Of a DNA stretch of 64,000 nt, positions 16,609 to 24,386 are shown piece after piece. The notes below the pieces were generated by a model, which saw only the letters and a list, made by a program, of their open reading frames with translations, searched no databases and was not told where the DNA came from. Both the position numbers and the translations under genes were made by a program. The DNA comes from Pelomonas sp937871895 (GTDB lineage Bacteria > Pseudomonadota > Gammaproteobacteria > Burkholderiales > Burkholderiaceae_C). The stretch lies in the NCBI RefSeq assembly GCF_046348265.1, contig NZ_JAXMEO010000014.1; one strand, given 5' to 3'. The stretch's first letter is position 1, and each line of letters opens with the position of its first letter.

Positions 16609-17478
16609 TTAGCCCCCGCGCAGCAGCGTCAGCACCTGCTGCGGCAACTGGTTGGCCTGCGCCACCATGGTGTTGCCAGCCTGCTGGAGGATCTGGGCGC
16701 GGCTGAGGTTGGCGGTTTCAATCGCGAAGTCAGCATCCATGATCCGACTGCGGGCAGCCGCCTGGTTCTCGACCGAGACCTGCAGGTTGGAGATCACGGC
16801 CTCGAAGCGGTTTTGCGAGGCACCCAGCGTTGCCCGCTGGCTGTTGACGGCGTCGATAGCGATGTCGATGTTGGCAATCACCGTGTCGATGGCCGCGCCG
16901 ACGGCGGTGTTGTCGATCACGGCCCGGCCGGCGCCGGTGTTGTCCGTGCCTGCTACCGCGGTGATCAAGGGATCCGCCGTCAGGTCGGTCGTCGTGACGT
17001 CGATGCGGTCGTTGGTCGTCGTGTTGGCGCCGACCTGGAAGGTCTGGGTGCCGGCGGCTGAGCCAAGGATGGCGATGCCGTTGAAGGTCGTGCCGCCGAT
17101 GACGCGCTGGATTTCTTTGGCCAGTTCGCCGAACTCCTTGTCGAGCGAGTCCTTGTCGGCGTTGGTGTTGGTGGCGTTGCGAGCCTGCACCGCGAGCTCA
17201 CGCATGCGCTGCATGGCGTCGCCCACCTTGGCCAGCGCGCCTTCAGCGGTCTGCGCCAGCGAAATGCCATCGTTGCTATTGCGAATGGCGACGTTCATGC
17301 CGCGCACCTGAGCGTTCATGCGCTCGGCGATGGACAAGCCGGCGGCGTCGTCCTTGGCGGAATTGACGCGCATGCCGGAGGACAGGCGTTGCATCGAGAT
17401 TGCCAGCGACGATTGGGACATCGCCGTGTTGCGCTGGGCATTCAGCGACGTGATGTTGGTGTTGATGATCTGGGCCAT
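16609..17478 (-). CDS. fliC: Flagellin, copy 2 (fliC-like)
   Basis: A 289-residue compact flagellin, very similar to copy 3 (both contain ITAVAGTDNTGAGRAVIDNT in the centre). Ends are intact: AQIINTNITSLNAQRNTAMS at the N-terminus and MVAQANQLPQQVLTLLRGG at the C-terminus. It has its own sigma-28 promoter about 150 nt upstream and its own terminator, so it is a single-gene transcription unit. An AAAGGA ribosome-binding site precedes the ATG. Confidence 0.96.
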   Translation of the reverse strand: MAQIINTNITSLNAQRNTAMSQSSLAISMQRLSSGMRVNSAKDDAAGLSIAERMNAQVRGMNVAIRNSNDGISLAQTAEGALAKVGDAMQRMRELAVQARNATNTNADKDSLDKEFGELAKEIQRVIGGTTFNGIAILGSAAGTQTFQVGANTTTNDRIDVTTTDLTADPLITAVAGTDNTGAGRAVIDNTAVGAAIDTVIANIDIAIDAVNSQRATLGASQNRFEAVISNLQVSVENQAAARSRIMDADFAIETANLSRAQILQQAGNTMVAQANQLPQQVLTLLRGG

Positions 17479-17628
17479 GACTCAATCCTTTCGTTGACGA
17501 TCGGTTCCGGGGCGATCTGGGTCGGGACAGTTGCGATTCGCCTGGAGAGCATGTGCATGGGCCGAAAGCCCAAGCACGACCAACCAGACCACGTAGTCCT
17601 CGAATGAATCGCGAACCCGTTGGACTGG

Positions 17629-17655
17629 TTATCGTCGAGCGCTGGATTGACTTGA
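17629..17655 (-). promoter_or_regulatory. Sigma-28 promoter of flagellin copy 2
   Basis: On the minus strand, TCAAGTCA (17655-17648), an 11-nt spacer, then GACGATAA (17636-17629), one base off the FliA -10 consensus. It predicts a leader of about 145 nt before the ATG at 17478. Confidence 0.82.
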
Positions 17656-17762
17656 GTGAATTTTTTGGCGCGTAGAAGGACCACCCGCGGCGGCAGGTGG
17701 CCATCAAGGCGCTTGTGCTGGAGGGGTGAGTGCGACCGCCGTACTGACGGGCGGTTCGCTCA

Positions 17763-17781
17763 GGGCCAGCGGTGCTGGCCC
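17763..17781 (-). terminator. Strong hairpin just after flagellin copy 3
   Basis: On the minus strand, GGGCCAGC, loop ACC, GCTGGCCC: a perfect 8-bp GC-rich stem starting 4 nt after the stop codon. No T-run follows, so it may stabilise the mRNA 3' end or act as a weak terminator. The rest of 17479-17785 holds only the copy 2 promoter and leader. Confidence 0.5.
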
Positions 17782-17785
17782 GGCG

Positions 17786-18649
17786 TCATCGAAGCAAGGA
17801 CAGGACTTGCGATGGAATCTGATTCGCCTGGGCGATCATCGCGTTGCCTGCCTGCTGGAGGATGTTGGCTCGGGAGAGGTTGGCCGTTTCGATCGCAAAG
17901 TCGGCATCAGTGATGCGGCTGCGCGCGGCAGACTGGTTCTCCACCGAGATCTGCAGGTTGCTGATGACCTGGTCGAAGCGGTTTTGCGAGGCACCCAGCG
18001 TGGCGCGCTCGGAGCTGACCGTGTTGACGGCGGTGTCGATGTTGGCAATCACCGTGTCGATGGTGGCGCCGACGGCCGTGTTGTCGATCACAGCCCGACC
18101 TGCACCGGTGTTGTCGGTGCCCGCAACGGCAGTGATGTCCGCAGAGGCCGTCATGTCCGTCGTCACGACGTCGATGCGGTCATTGGACGTGGTGTTCGCA
18201 CCGACCTGGAAGGTCTGGGTGCCGGAATTGCCAGCCAGGATGGCACGGCCGTTGAAGGTCGTGCCGCCCAGCACGCGCTGGATTTCCTTCGCCAGCTCGC
18301 CGAATTCCTTGTCCAGCGAGTCCTTGTCGGCGTTGGTGTTGGTGGCGTTGCGAGCCTGCACCGCCAGCTCGCGCATGCGCTGCAGCGAGTCCGACACCTT
18401 GGCGAGGGCGCCTTCAGCGGTTTGCGCCAGCGAAATGCCGTCATTGGCATTGCGGATGGCGACGTTGCCGCCGCGCACCTGAGCGTTCAGGCGTTCAGCG
18501 ATGGCCAGACCGGCGGCGTCGTCCTTGGCGGAGTTGACGCGCAGGCCTGAGGACAGGCGTTGCAGTGAAGTAGCCAGCGAGTTCTGGGAACTCGAGGTGT
18601 TGCGCTGTGCGTTGAGCGACAGCAGATTGGTGTTGATGATGGCGGCCAT
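17786..18649 (-). CDS. fliC: Flagellin, copy 3 (fliC-like)
   Basis: A 287-residue compact flagellin. The start MAAIINTNLLSLNAQRNTSS was chosen over an in-frame start 24 nt upstream because it aligns with the other two copies and has an AAAGGAAG ribosome-binding site. The C-terminus ends MIAQANQIPSQVLSLLR. It is the first of the tandem array in transcription order and has a sigma-28 promoter about 190 nt upstream. The high identity with copy 2 indicates a recent duplication. Confidence 0.96.
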   Translation of the reverse strand: MAAIINTNLLSLNAQRNTSSSQNSLATSLQRLSSGLRVNSAKDDAAGLAIAERLNAQVRGGNVAIRNANDGISLAQTAEGALAKVSDSLQRMRELAVQARNATNTNADKDSLDKEFGELAKEIQRVLGGTTFNGRAILAGNSGTQTFQVGANTTSNDRIDVVTTDMTASADITAVAGTDNTGAGRAVIDNTAVGATIDTVIANIDTAVNTVSSERATLGASQNRFDQVISNLQISVENQSAARSRITDADFAIETANLSRANILQQAGNAMIAQANQIPSQVLSLLR

Positions 18650-18840
18650 GATGCGCTTCCTTTCGTGCTTCAAGACTCCCGGCGAAAGTGCCGGACGCAG
18701 ACCAGGTGCCCGGGTTTGGCACCCGTGCTTGCCCGACGCCAGTCAACCGCTGAAGCCCCAGCTCCGCGCAGATGCTGTGCGGAGTGCCACCTCGGCCGTC
18801 TAGCCGGACCACGAAGCCGTTTTCAGCTTCGATGGGATGG

Positions 18841-18868
18841 CTATCGGACGGCGCAAGCGGGAACTTGA
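18841..18868 (-). promoter_or_regulatory. Probable sigma-28 promoter of flagellin copy 3
   Basis: On the minus strand, TCAAGTTC (18868-18861), a 12-nt spacer, then TCCGATAG (18848-18841). It gives a leader of about 185 nt, similar in style to copy 2. Confidence 0.7.
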
Positions 18869-19269
18869 GCCGTTCGTGTCAAGAGGTGTGATCTTTTGAT
18901 AAGCGCCGCTTGCAAGAGCCTGTTTGGCTGATCCAGCTTCACACCGGGAAGGAAGCGAACGGTGTGATGGATCTCACGCGGCAGGGCGGGCGAGCGGGCG
19001 CAAAGGGCGCAAAGGGCGTAATGGGCGTCCGGGAGCGGGTTTGGCTGGTTTGGTCTTGAGTAGAAGCAGTGAAAGGAAGCACCCCAATAGGCACCGGGGC
19101 TGATGAAAAGGTCTGAAGCAGGAAGCGCCAGGGCGGGCGAGGCGACGGATTGGGGCTGAAGCAGCCCGCCCTGTGCCTCTTGGTTTTCGGCAGCTGGCTG
19201 GAGGCACAGGCGGCGAGTAAAGGGCGGGCAGCCGCGCTTTTCAAGGCTTTGAAGGCAAGGGGCGCTGCC
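18869..19269. other. Intergenic region with no recognisable gene
   Basis: About 400 bp between the divergent flagellin 3 and TPR promoters. Short open frames exist on both strands, but they have no ribosome-binding site, codon pattern or recognisable product. A short near-repeat GGGCGCAAAGGGCGCAAAGG is seen near 19000. Confidence 0.6.
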
Positions 19270-19296
19270 TAAAGTTCTCCGCAATCCGGCCGAGAA
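19270..19296 (+). promoter_or_regulatory. Sigma-28 promoter of the TPR gene
   Basis: TAAAGTTC (19270-19277), an 11-nt spacer, then GCCGAGAA (19289-19296). The -35 is nearly the FliA consensus TAAAGTTT, and the -10 has one mismatch. Only 24 nt separate it from the ATG. Confidence 0.82.
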
Positions 19297-19320
19297 CCTG
19301 CGCCGGTTTGGAGAGTCACT

Positions 19321-19830
19321 ATGCGAGCCCCTGCCGCCATGCGCGCTGCCCACCGTCCGTCCGATGCGGCACACCTCGCCGTGTCTGCCAAACCGGGCGC
19401 CGCCCCCCCAAGCGAATCCAAAGCCCTGTTGGCCCGGGCCCGCAACGCCGCCTATGCCGAAGCGGCGCAAGGCCGTGTCGGGCATGGGCTTGGGGTGTTG
19501 CTGGACGCCCTGGAGTCCGAACCCATGAGCCATGACCTGCTGTCGGACATGGCCGCGCTGCTGCTGTCCGCCGGCAAGCTGGACCACGCCGCCGCCTATG
19601 CCGAGCAGGCCCTGCAGGTCTTCCCGCTGCATGGCCCCAGCCTCTACGCGCTGGGCTTTGCGCTCTCAGGCAAAGGTGAGATCGATCGCGCGGTGGGTGT
19701 GCTGACGGAGCTGACGACGGGCCGCGCCCGAGACAGCCTGCTGGCTGAAGCCCCCGAGCTGCTGTCGGTGGCCCAGACCGAACTGACGCGCCTCCAGAGC
19801 CTGCAAGGCACGGATCGCGCGGCCGCCTGA
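19321..19830 (+). CDS. TPR-repeat protein, candidate class III flagellar gene
   Basis: A 169-residue soluble protein of unknown function. After a 30-residue Ala/Pro-rich N-terminus it has about three TPR-like helical pairs (roughly 37-140), for example LSDMAALLLSAGKLDHAAAY and SLYALGFALSGKGEIDRAVG. It has no signal peptide or membrane segment. A near-perfect sigma-28 promoter and a GGAGAG ribosome-binding site lie just upstream, and an intrinsic terminator lies just downstream, so it is a monocistronic FliA-dependent gene. A role as a chaperone or assembly factor for filament proteins is plausible but inferred. Confidence 0.75.
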   Translation: MRAPAAMRAAHRPSDAAHLAVSAKPGAAPPSESKALLARARNAAYAEAAQGRVGHGLGVLLDALESEPMSHDLLSDMAALLLSAGKLDHAAAYAEQALQVFPLHGPSLYALGFALSGKGEIDRAVGVLTELTTGRARDSLLAEAPELLSVAQTELTRLQSLQGTDRAAA

Positions 19831-19850
19831 CAAGCACCGCAAAAAGTTGC

Positions 19851-19880
19851 AGACCCCGCCTCGGCGGGGTCTTTGCTTTT
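19851..19880 (+). terminator. Intrinsic terminator after the TPR gene
   Basis: AGACCCCGC, loop CTCG, GCGGGGTCT, then TTGCTTTTT. A strong 9-bp stem with a T-rich tail 20 nt after the stop. Confidence 0.85.
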
Positions 19881-20084
19881 TAGGGCGCTGACGACAGCAA
19901 CCGGCCGCCGGGAGGCGCGCTTTCGGGGCCCGACAGGCCTGTAGGACTTTGCCTGACACGCACCTCGGAACTAGCGGGACGAGCGGTACCGAAGTGGCCT
20001 GATATTCACCGGCATCTCGCGTTTTCAGAATCCGTTCCACGCTGAATCGATCAGCAACGAACGACCCCAACCCTGGAGCCCGCG

Positions 20085-20405
20085 ATGAACACCGACCAAC
20101 TGCTTGCCGAGATCCGCGAAGCCAATCTGTCCTACCTGATGCTCGCGCAGAACCTGATCCGCACCGACCGCGAGCAGGCGCTCTACCGCCTGGGCATCAA
20201 TGAGGAAACGGCCACGCTGATTGCCACGCTCAGCCCGGCGCAGATCATGAAGATCGCCGGCGGCAACACCTTGCTCTGCGCCTTCCGCATGAGCGACGAC
20301 CTGGTCTGGGGCCTGCTCACCAGCCACGGCAAGCCCGCCGCCGCCGAGTCGGTGAATCGCCTGCACGCCAGCATCCTGATGGCGGGCCGTCACGAACATG
20401 CATGA
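20085..20405 (+). CDS. flhD: Flagellar master regulator subunit FlhD
   Basis: A 106-residue FlhD with the conserved segments EIREANLSYLMLAQNLI and LYRLGINEETATLIATL. FlhD forms the FlhD4C2 complex with FlhC that activates class II flagellar promoters. It is the first gene of a long plus-strand run. The 250 bp upstream of it contain the terminator of the TPR gene but no other gene, so its own promoter must lie in about 19881-20084. No specific operator was recognised there. Confidence 0.95.
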   Translation: MNTDQLLAEIREANLSYLMLAQNLIRTDREQALYRLGINEETATLIATLSPAQIMKIAGGNTLLCAFRMSDDLVWGLLTSHGKPAAAESVNRLHASILMAGRHEHA

Positions 20406-20530
20406 AGCCCCCAGCTCGGCGGGTACGCCGAGCTGACCCCCCGAGGGGGTGGGGATCGCTCAGGGGCTGACCCCTTCGCGACATCCCCTTGCCGGGCGGC
20501 TTGGGGCGGCCCGGCGCTCGCCCGAAATAC
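20402..20530 (+). repeat. GC-rich palindromic intergenic repeat between flhD and flhC
   Basis: The 157-bp flhD-flhC spacer contains nested inverted repeats: AGCTCGGCG.GTA.CGCCGAGCT and CCCCCCGAGGGGG, then CTTGCCGG and CTTGGGGCGGCCCGGCGCTCG. The last blocks match the fliL-fliM spacer in order. flhD and flhC are usually closely spaced, so this is an insertion of a repeat inside the master operon. Confidence 0.55.
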
Positions 20531-20562
20531 CTGAATCCGAACACCTGAACCCGGAGTCCACC

Positions 20563-21099
20563 ATGCGCGTCAAGAGCATCCTCACCGAAGCCAAGCAGAT
20601 CGAACGGGCCGTGCAGCTCATCCACCTCGGGGCGCGCCTGCAGGTGCTGGAGTCGGAGACCGATCTGTCCTACGAGCGCTTGCTGCGCCTTTACAAGGAA
20701 GTCTCGGGCCGCTCGCCGTCCAAGGGTCAATTGCCGTTCTCGACCGACTGGTTCATGACCTGGCAGCCCAACATCCACGCCAGCCTGTTCCTCAACATCC
20801 ATGAGTACCTGAACAAGGCGGCGGAGCTGGACGAGATCGACACCGTCATCAAGGCCTACCAGCTCTATCAAGAAGAGACGGCGGTGCAGGGCCTGGAAGC
20901 CATGCTCTCGGTGACGCGCGCCTGGCGTCTCGTCAAGTTCGTGGACAACGGCATGCTGACGCTGACCAAGTGCTCCAAGTGCAATGGTCACTTCGTGACC
21001 CACCCGCACGAGATTGCCCGCCACTTTGTCTGCGGCCTGTGCAACCCCCCGGCCCGCGCCGGCAAGGGCAAGGCACAGGGTTCCATCCAGATGCACTGA
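20563..21099 (+). CDS. flhC: Flagellar master regulator subunit FlhC
   Basis: A 178-residue FlhC. All four zinc-binding cysteines are present at 137, 140, 157 and 160 (CSKC and CGLC), the same numbering as in E. coli. The start MRVKSILTEAKQIERAVQLI has a GGAG ribosome-binding site, whereas an earlier in-frame start would extend into the repeat. FlhC provides much of the DNA contact of FlhD4C2. Confidence 0.96.
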   Translation: MRVKSILTEAKQIERAVQLIHLGARLQVLESETDLSYERLLRLYKEVSGRSPSKGQLPFSTDWFMTWQPNIHASLFLNIHEYLNKAAELDEIDTVIKAYQLYQEETAVQGLEAMLSVTRAWRLVKFVDNGMLTLTKCSKCNGHFVTHPHEIARHFVCGLCNPPARAGKGKAQGSIQMH

Positions 21100-21130
21100 C
21101 TCCACAGGCGACTGGCGGACACTGCGCGCC

Positions 21131-21856
21131 ATGCCTGTGCTGCGTTGGCCGCTGTCGGCCCTGTTGAGTTGGCTATTGGCCTGGGGGGCCGTCTGGTTCT
21201 CTAGCCGATGGGGCTGGGTGGGCTGGGGCGCGCTGGCTGTGGGCCTGGTGGTGGCCGCGCTGTTGGCTGCGCTGCAGCGGGCGCGCTGGCGCCGCGCCAT
21301 CGTGGCCTTGGGCTTCCCGGTCTCGGCCCTCGCACTGGGCCTGCCCGCCGAATGGCCGGCTTGGCTCTGGGCCTTGCCCTTGCTGCTGGTCTGGGCCGTT
21401 TACCCGCGCCGGGCCTGGCGGGATGCTCCCGTCTTCCCTACGCCCGTTGGCAGCCTGGAGCCGCTGGCCAAGCATGTGCCCCTGGCACCCGGCAGCCGCG
21501 TGCTCGACGCCGGCAGTGGCGCTGGCGATGGGCTGCGTGAACTCTGTCGCGCGCTGCCCGGGGCGACCGTCGAAGGCATCGAGTCCAGCCTGGTGCTGCG
21601 CGTGGTCTCACGCCTGAGGGCGCGGAGCGCCCGTGTGCGCGCCGGCGACATGTGGGCGCTCGACTGGGGCCCTTATCAACTGGTCTATCTTTTCCAACGG
21701 CCTGAATCAATGGCCCCAGCCTGGCAGAAGGCGCAGGCCCAAATGGCTCCGGGCAGTTGGCTCGTGAGCCTTGACTTCGCGATCCCCGACGTTCGTCCAC
21801 AGGCGCACTGGCAAATCAGCACCGGGCAGACCGTCTGGGTCTACCGCAGGGGTTGA
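21131..21856 (+). CDS. Membrane-anchored class I SAM methyltransferase-like protein
   Basis: A 241-residue protein with two or three N-terminal membrane helices (about residues 5-22, 27-48 and 57-88) followed by a Rossmann-like domain. SAM motif I is visible as VLDAGSGAGDGLREL, with an acidic end to strand 2 (VEGIESS) and a later DWGPYQLVYLFQRP block. Substrate is unknown. It lies 31 nt after flhC and is followed by a 9-bp inverted repeat and motA, so it is embedded in the flagellar regulon. Whether it modifies a flagellar component is open. Confidence 0.75.
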   Translation: MPVLRWPLSALLSWLLAWGAVWFSSRWGWVGWGALAVGLVVAALLAALQRARWRRAIVALGFPVSALALGLPAEWPAWLWALPLLLVWAVYPRRAWRDAPVFPTPVGSLEPLAKHVPLAPGSRVLDAGSGAGDGLRELCRALPGATVEGIESSLVLRVVSRLRARSARVRAGDMWALDWGPYQLVYLFQRPESMAPAWQKAQAQMAPGSWLVSLDFAIPDVRPQAHWQISTGQTVWVYRRG

Positions 21857-21874
21857 AGCGCGCACAGATGTCAG

Positions 21875-21899
21875 AAATGACCGGCAATCGCGGTCATTT
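21875..21899 (+). promoter_or_regulatory. Inverted repeat upstream of motA
   Basis: AAATGACCG, 7-nt loop, CGGTCATTT: a perfect 9-bp inverted repeat 18 nt after the methyltransferase stop and 65 nt before motA. Without a T-run it could be an operator, a weak terminator or an mRNA hairpin. Confidence 0.45.
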
Positions 21900-21964
21900 G
21901 CCTGCACTGCCCCCGGCCCCCCAGTTGCATACTGGCCCGAGCACCCTCGACTCTCCGCGCAAGC

Positions 21965-22822
21965 ATGTTTGTCATCATCGGCTGGGCCGTCGCCATGGCC
22001 TGCATCTTCGGCGTGTACATCGCTCACGGCGGCAACATCGCCGTGATCCTGCACGCCCTGCCGTTCGAGATGACCACCATCTTCGGCGCGGCGCTCGGTG
22101 CCTTCCTGGCCAACAACCAGATGAAGGTCGTCAAGGCCACGGCGGCGGGCCTTGGCCAATGCTTCAAGGGCAGCAAGTACAACAAGGCGCGCTACATGGA
22201 CCTGCTCGCGCTCATGTACGACATCTTGCAAAAGGCGCGCAAGGAAGGCCTGATGTCCATTGAAAAGGACGTCGAGGACCCGCACTCCTCCGCCGTCTTC
22301 CAGAAGTACCCGACGGTGGGCAATGACCACCACGTCACCGAATTCATCACCGACTACCTGCGCATGATGGTCTCGGGCAACCTCAATGCCCACGAGATCG
22401 AATCGCTGATGGACAACGAGATCGACACCCACCACGCCGAGGCCCATGCCCCGGTGGCGGCCCTGCAGCGCTTGGCGGGCGGCTTGCCCGCTTTCGGCAT
22501 CGTGGCCGCCGTGCTCGGGGTGGTGAACACCATGGGCTCGGTGGGCCAGCCCCCGGCCGTGCTGGGCGGCATGATCGGCTCCGCCCTCGTCGGCACCTTC
22601 CTCGGCATCTTGCTGGCCTACGCCTTTGCCGAGCCGCTGGCCGGCCTGCTGGAGCAGAAGGTCGAAGACGCCGGCAAGGAGTTCCAGTGCATCAAGACCA
22701 CCTTGCTCGCCAGCATGCAGGGCTACGCCCCGCAAGTCGCCATCGAGTTCGGTCGCAAGGTCCTCTTCTCCGGTGACCGCCCGAGCTTCACCGAGCTCGA
22801 AGTCTTCGTCAAGAAAAAATGA
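21965..22822 (+). CDS. motA: Flagellar stator protein MotA
   Basis: A 285-residue stator subunit with four membrane helices. The proton-channel segment is intact (LPAFGIVAAVLGVVNTMG, about residues 174-191, containing the conserved Pro), and the N-terminus MFVIIGWAVAMACIFGVYIA is the family type. The cytoplasmic loop between helices 2 and 3 holds the charged residues that meet FliG. MotA and MotB form the proton-driven stator. MotB follows after a 126-bp repeat-containing spacer. Confidence 0.97.
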   Translation: MFVIIGWAVAMACIFGVYIAHGGNIAVILHALPFEMTTIFGAALGAFLANNQMKVVKATAAGLGQCFKGSKYNKARYMDLLALMYDILQKARKEGLMSIEKDVEDPHSSAVFQKYPTVGNDHHVTEFITDYLRMMVSGNLNAHEIESLMDNEIDTHHAEAHAPVAALQRLAGGLPAFGIVAAVLGVVNTMGSVGQPPAVLGGMIGSALVGTFLGILLAYAFAEPLAGLLEQKVEDAGKEFQCIKTTLLASMQGYAPQVAIEFGRKVLFSGDRPSFTELEVFVKKK

Positions 22823-22945
22823 CCCCCCCCGAAGCGCCTTCGGCGCTCCCCCCCAGGGGGGCGCCACCAGTGGCCTGGCAAAGCCAGTTCCACGGTGGCC
22901 GCTGGATGATGGCGGCGCTGCGCGCGCCAGTGTTGGCGGGAGGCT
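22823..22945 (+). repeat. GC-rich palindromic spacer between motA and motB
   Basis: Contains GAAGCGCCTTCGGCGCT and CCCCCCCAGGGGGG hairpins, followed by GGCCTGGCAAAGCCAG. It is similar in style to, but not clearly the same as, the repeats at 3395-3500 and 20402-20530. motA and motB are normally adjacent, so this is an acquired spacer. Confidence 0.5.
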
Positions 22946-22948
22946 TCG

Positions 22949-23902
22949 ATGGCGGGTGATGCGAAAAAGCTGCAGCCGATCATCGTCAAGCGCGTCAAGA
23001 AGGGCGGGCATGCGGCGCATGGTGGTGCTTGGAAGATTGCCTACGCTGACTTCGTGACGGCCATGATGGCCTTCTTCCTGCTCATGTGGCTGCTCGGCTC
23101 GACGACCGAGGGCGACAAGAAGGGCATTGCCGACTACTTCCAGTCGCCGCTCAAGGTGGCCATGCTGGGCGGCAGCGGCGCGGGCGATGCGTCCAGCGTC
23201 GTCAAGGGCGGCGGCAAGGACCTCACCCGGGAAACCGGCCAGGTCAAGACCGGCGAGGTCGAGGCCAAGAAGCGCAGCTACAACCTCAAGGCCCTGAAGG
23301 AAGAGCAGCGCCGGGCCGAAAAGGCCCGCCTGGAGCAGCTCAAGGCCAAGGTCGAGGACGTCATCGCCGCCAACCCCAAGATCACCGCCCTGGGTGGCCA
23401 GATCAAGCTCGACATGACCAAGGAAGGCCTGCGCATCCAGATCGTGGATGAAGGCAACCGCCCCATGTTCGACAGCGGCAGCGCCGTGGTGAAGCCCTAT
23501 ATGCGCGACCTGCTGCGGGAGCTGGGCCAGGTGCTGGCCGAGGTGCCCAACCGCTTGACGCTGGAAGGCCACACCGATGCCCAGCCCTTCCCGGGCGGCA
23601 ACAAGGGCTATAGCAACTGGGAGCTCTCGGCCGACCGGGCCAATGCCTCGCGCCGCGAAATGGTGCTTGGCGGCCTGCCCGAGGAGCGCATGTTGCGCGT
23701 GCAGGGCCTGGCCGCCAGCAAGCTGCTGGACCCCAAGCAACCCGAGAGCCCGCTCAACCGGCGCATCAGCATCATCGTGATGAACCGGGACGCCGAAGAC
23801 GCCGTGCTCAAGGGGGCGTCGGATGAGGAAGACAACGACGTGCCAAGTGCGGCGGACATGAGCAAAATGACGCAGTCTGCGGCGTCGGGCGCCGGCCGCT
23901 AG
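22949..23902 (+). CDS. motB: Flagellar stator protein MotB
   Basis: A 317-residue stator subunit. The single N-terminal helix contains the essential proton-binding Asp34 in AYADFVTAMMAFFLLMWL. A linker with a plug-like helix follows, then an OmpA-like peptidoglycan-binding domain (about 165-275) with LEGHTDAQPF, NWELSADRANASRR and NRRISIIV. Everything required for function appears present. The start follows a GGGAGG ribosome-binding site. Confidence 0.97.
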   Translation: MAGDAKKLQPIIVKRVKKGGHAAHGGAWKIAYADFVTAMMAFFLLMWLLGSTTEGDKKGIADYFQSPLKVAMLGGSGAGDASSVVKGGGKDLTRETGQVKTGEVEAKKRSYNLKALKEEQRRAEKARLEQLKAKVEDVIAANPKITALGGQIKLDMTKEGLRIQIVDEGNRPMFDSGSAVVKPYMRDLLRELGQVLAEVPNRLTLEGHTDAQPFPGGNKGYSNWELSADRANASRREMVLGGLPEERMLRVQGLAASKLLDPKQPESPLNRRISIIVMNRDAEDAVLKGASDEEDNDVPSAADMSKMTQSAASGAGR

Positions 23903-23976
23903 CGCCTAGACTGCATCATGAATAGCAGCACCGCTGCGAACGCGAAACACGGCAGTAGCACCACGCGAGGATCACC

Positions 23977-24369
23977 ATGAGCGCTGACATGAAGTTTCTG
24001 GTTGTCGACGATTTCTCCACGATGCGCCGCATCGTGCGGGGTCTGTTGAAAGAGATCGGCTACAACAACTGTGAAGAAGCCGAAGATGGTGTCGAGGCCC
24101 TCAACATGCTCAAGGCCGGCAAGTACGACTTTGTCGTCAGCGACATCAACATGCCGAACATGACGGGCTTCGAGCTGCTCAAGGCCATCAAGGCCGATGC
24201 CAACCTCAAGCATCTGCCGGTGCTGATGGTGACCGCCGAGGCGCGCAAGGAAGACATCGTGCAGGCCGCCCAATCGGGTGCGGCGGGCTACATCGTCAAG
24301 CCCTTCACCAAAGCCACCCTGGAAGAAAAAGTCCAGAAGATCATGCAGAAGCTCGCGACAGCGGCCTGA
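23977..24369 (+). CDS. cheY: Chemotaxis response regulator CheY
   Basis: A 130-residue single-domain receiver. The acidic pocket (Asp11, Asp12), the phosphorylation site Asp56 (VVSDINMP), Thr86 and Lys108 (YIVKPF) are all present. Phospho-CheY binds FliM to change motor direction. It lies directly before cheZ. The kinase gene cheA is about 20 kb away, so signal input and output are split in the genome. Confidence 0.97.
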   Translation: MSADMKFLVVDDFSTMRRIVRGLLKEIGYNNCEEAEDGVEALNMLKAGKYDFVVSDINMPNMTGFELLKAIKADANLKHLPVLMVTAEARKEDIVQAAQSGAAGYIVKPFTKATLEEKVQKIMQKLATAA

Positions 24370-24386
24370 GCTGAGGGAGCCCCCAC

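Noticed and set aside
18869..19320. Open frames and GGGCGCAAA near-repeats in the flagellin 3 to TPR spacer, considered as a gene or CRISPR
   Set aside because: There is no ribosome-binding site or protein similarity. The repeats are adjacent, few and short, without spacers, so not CRISPR.
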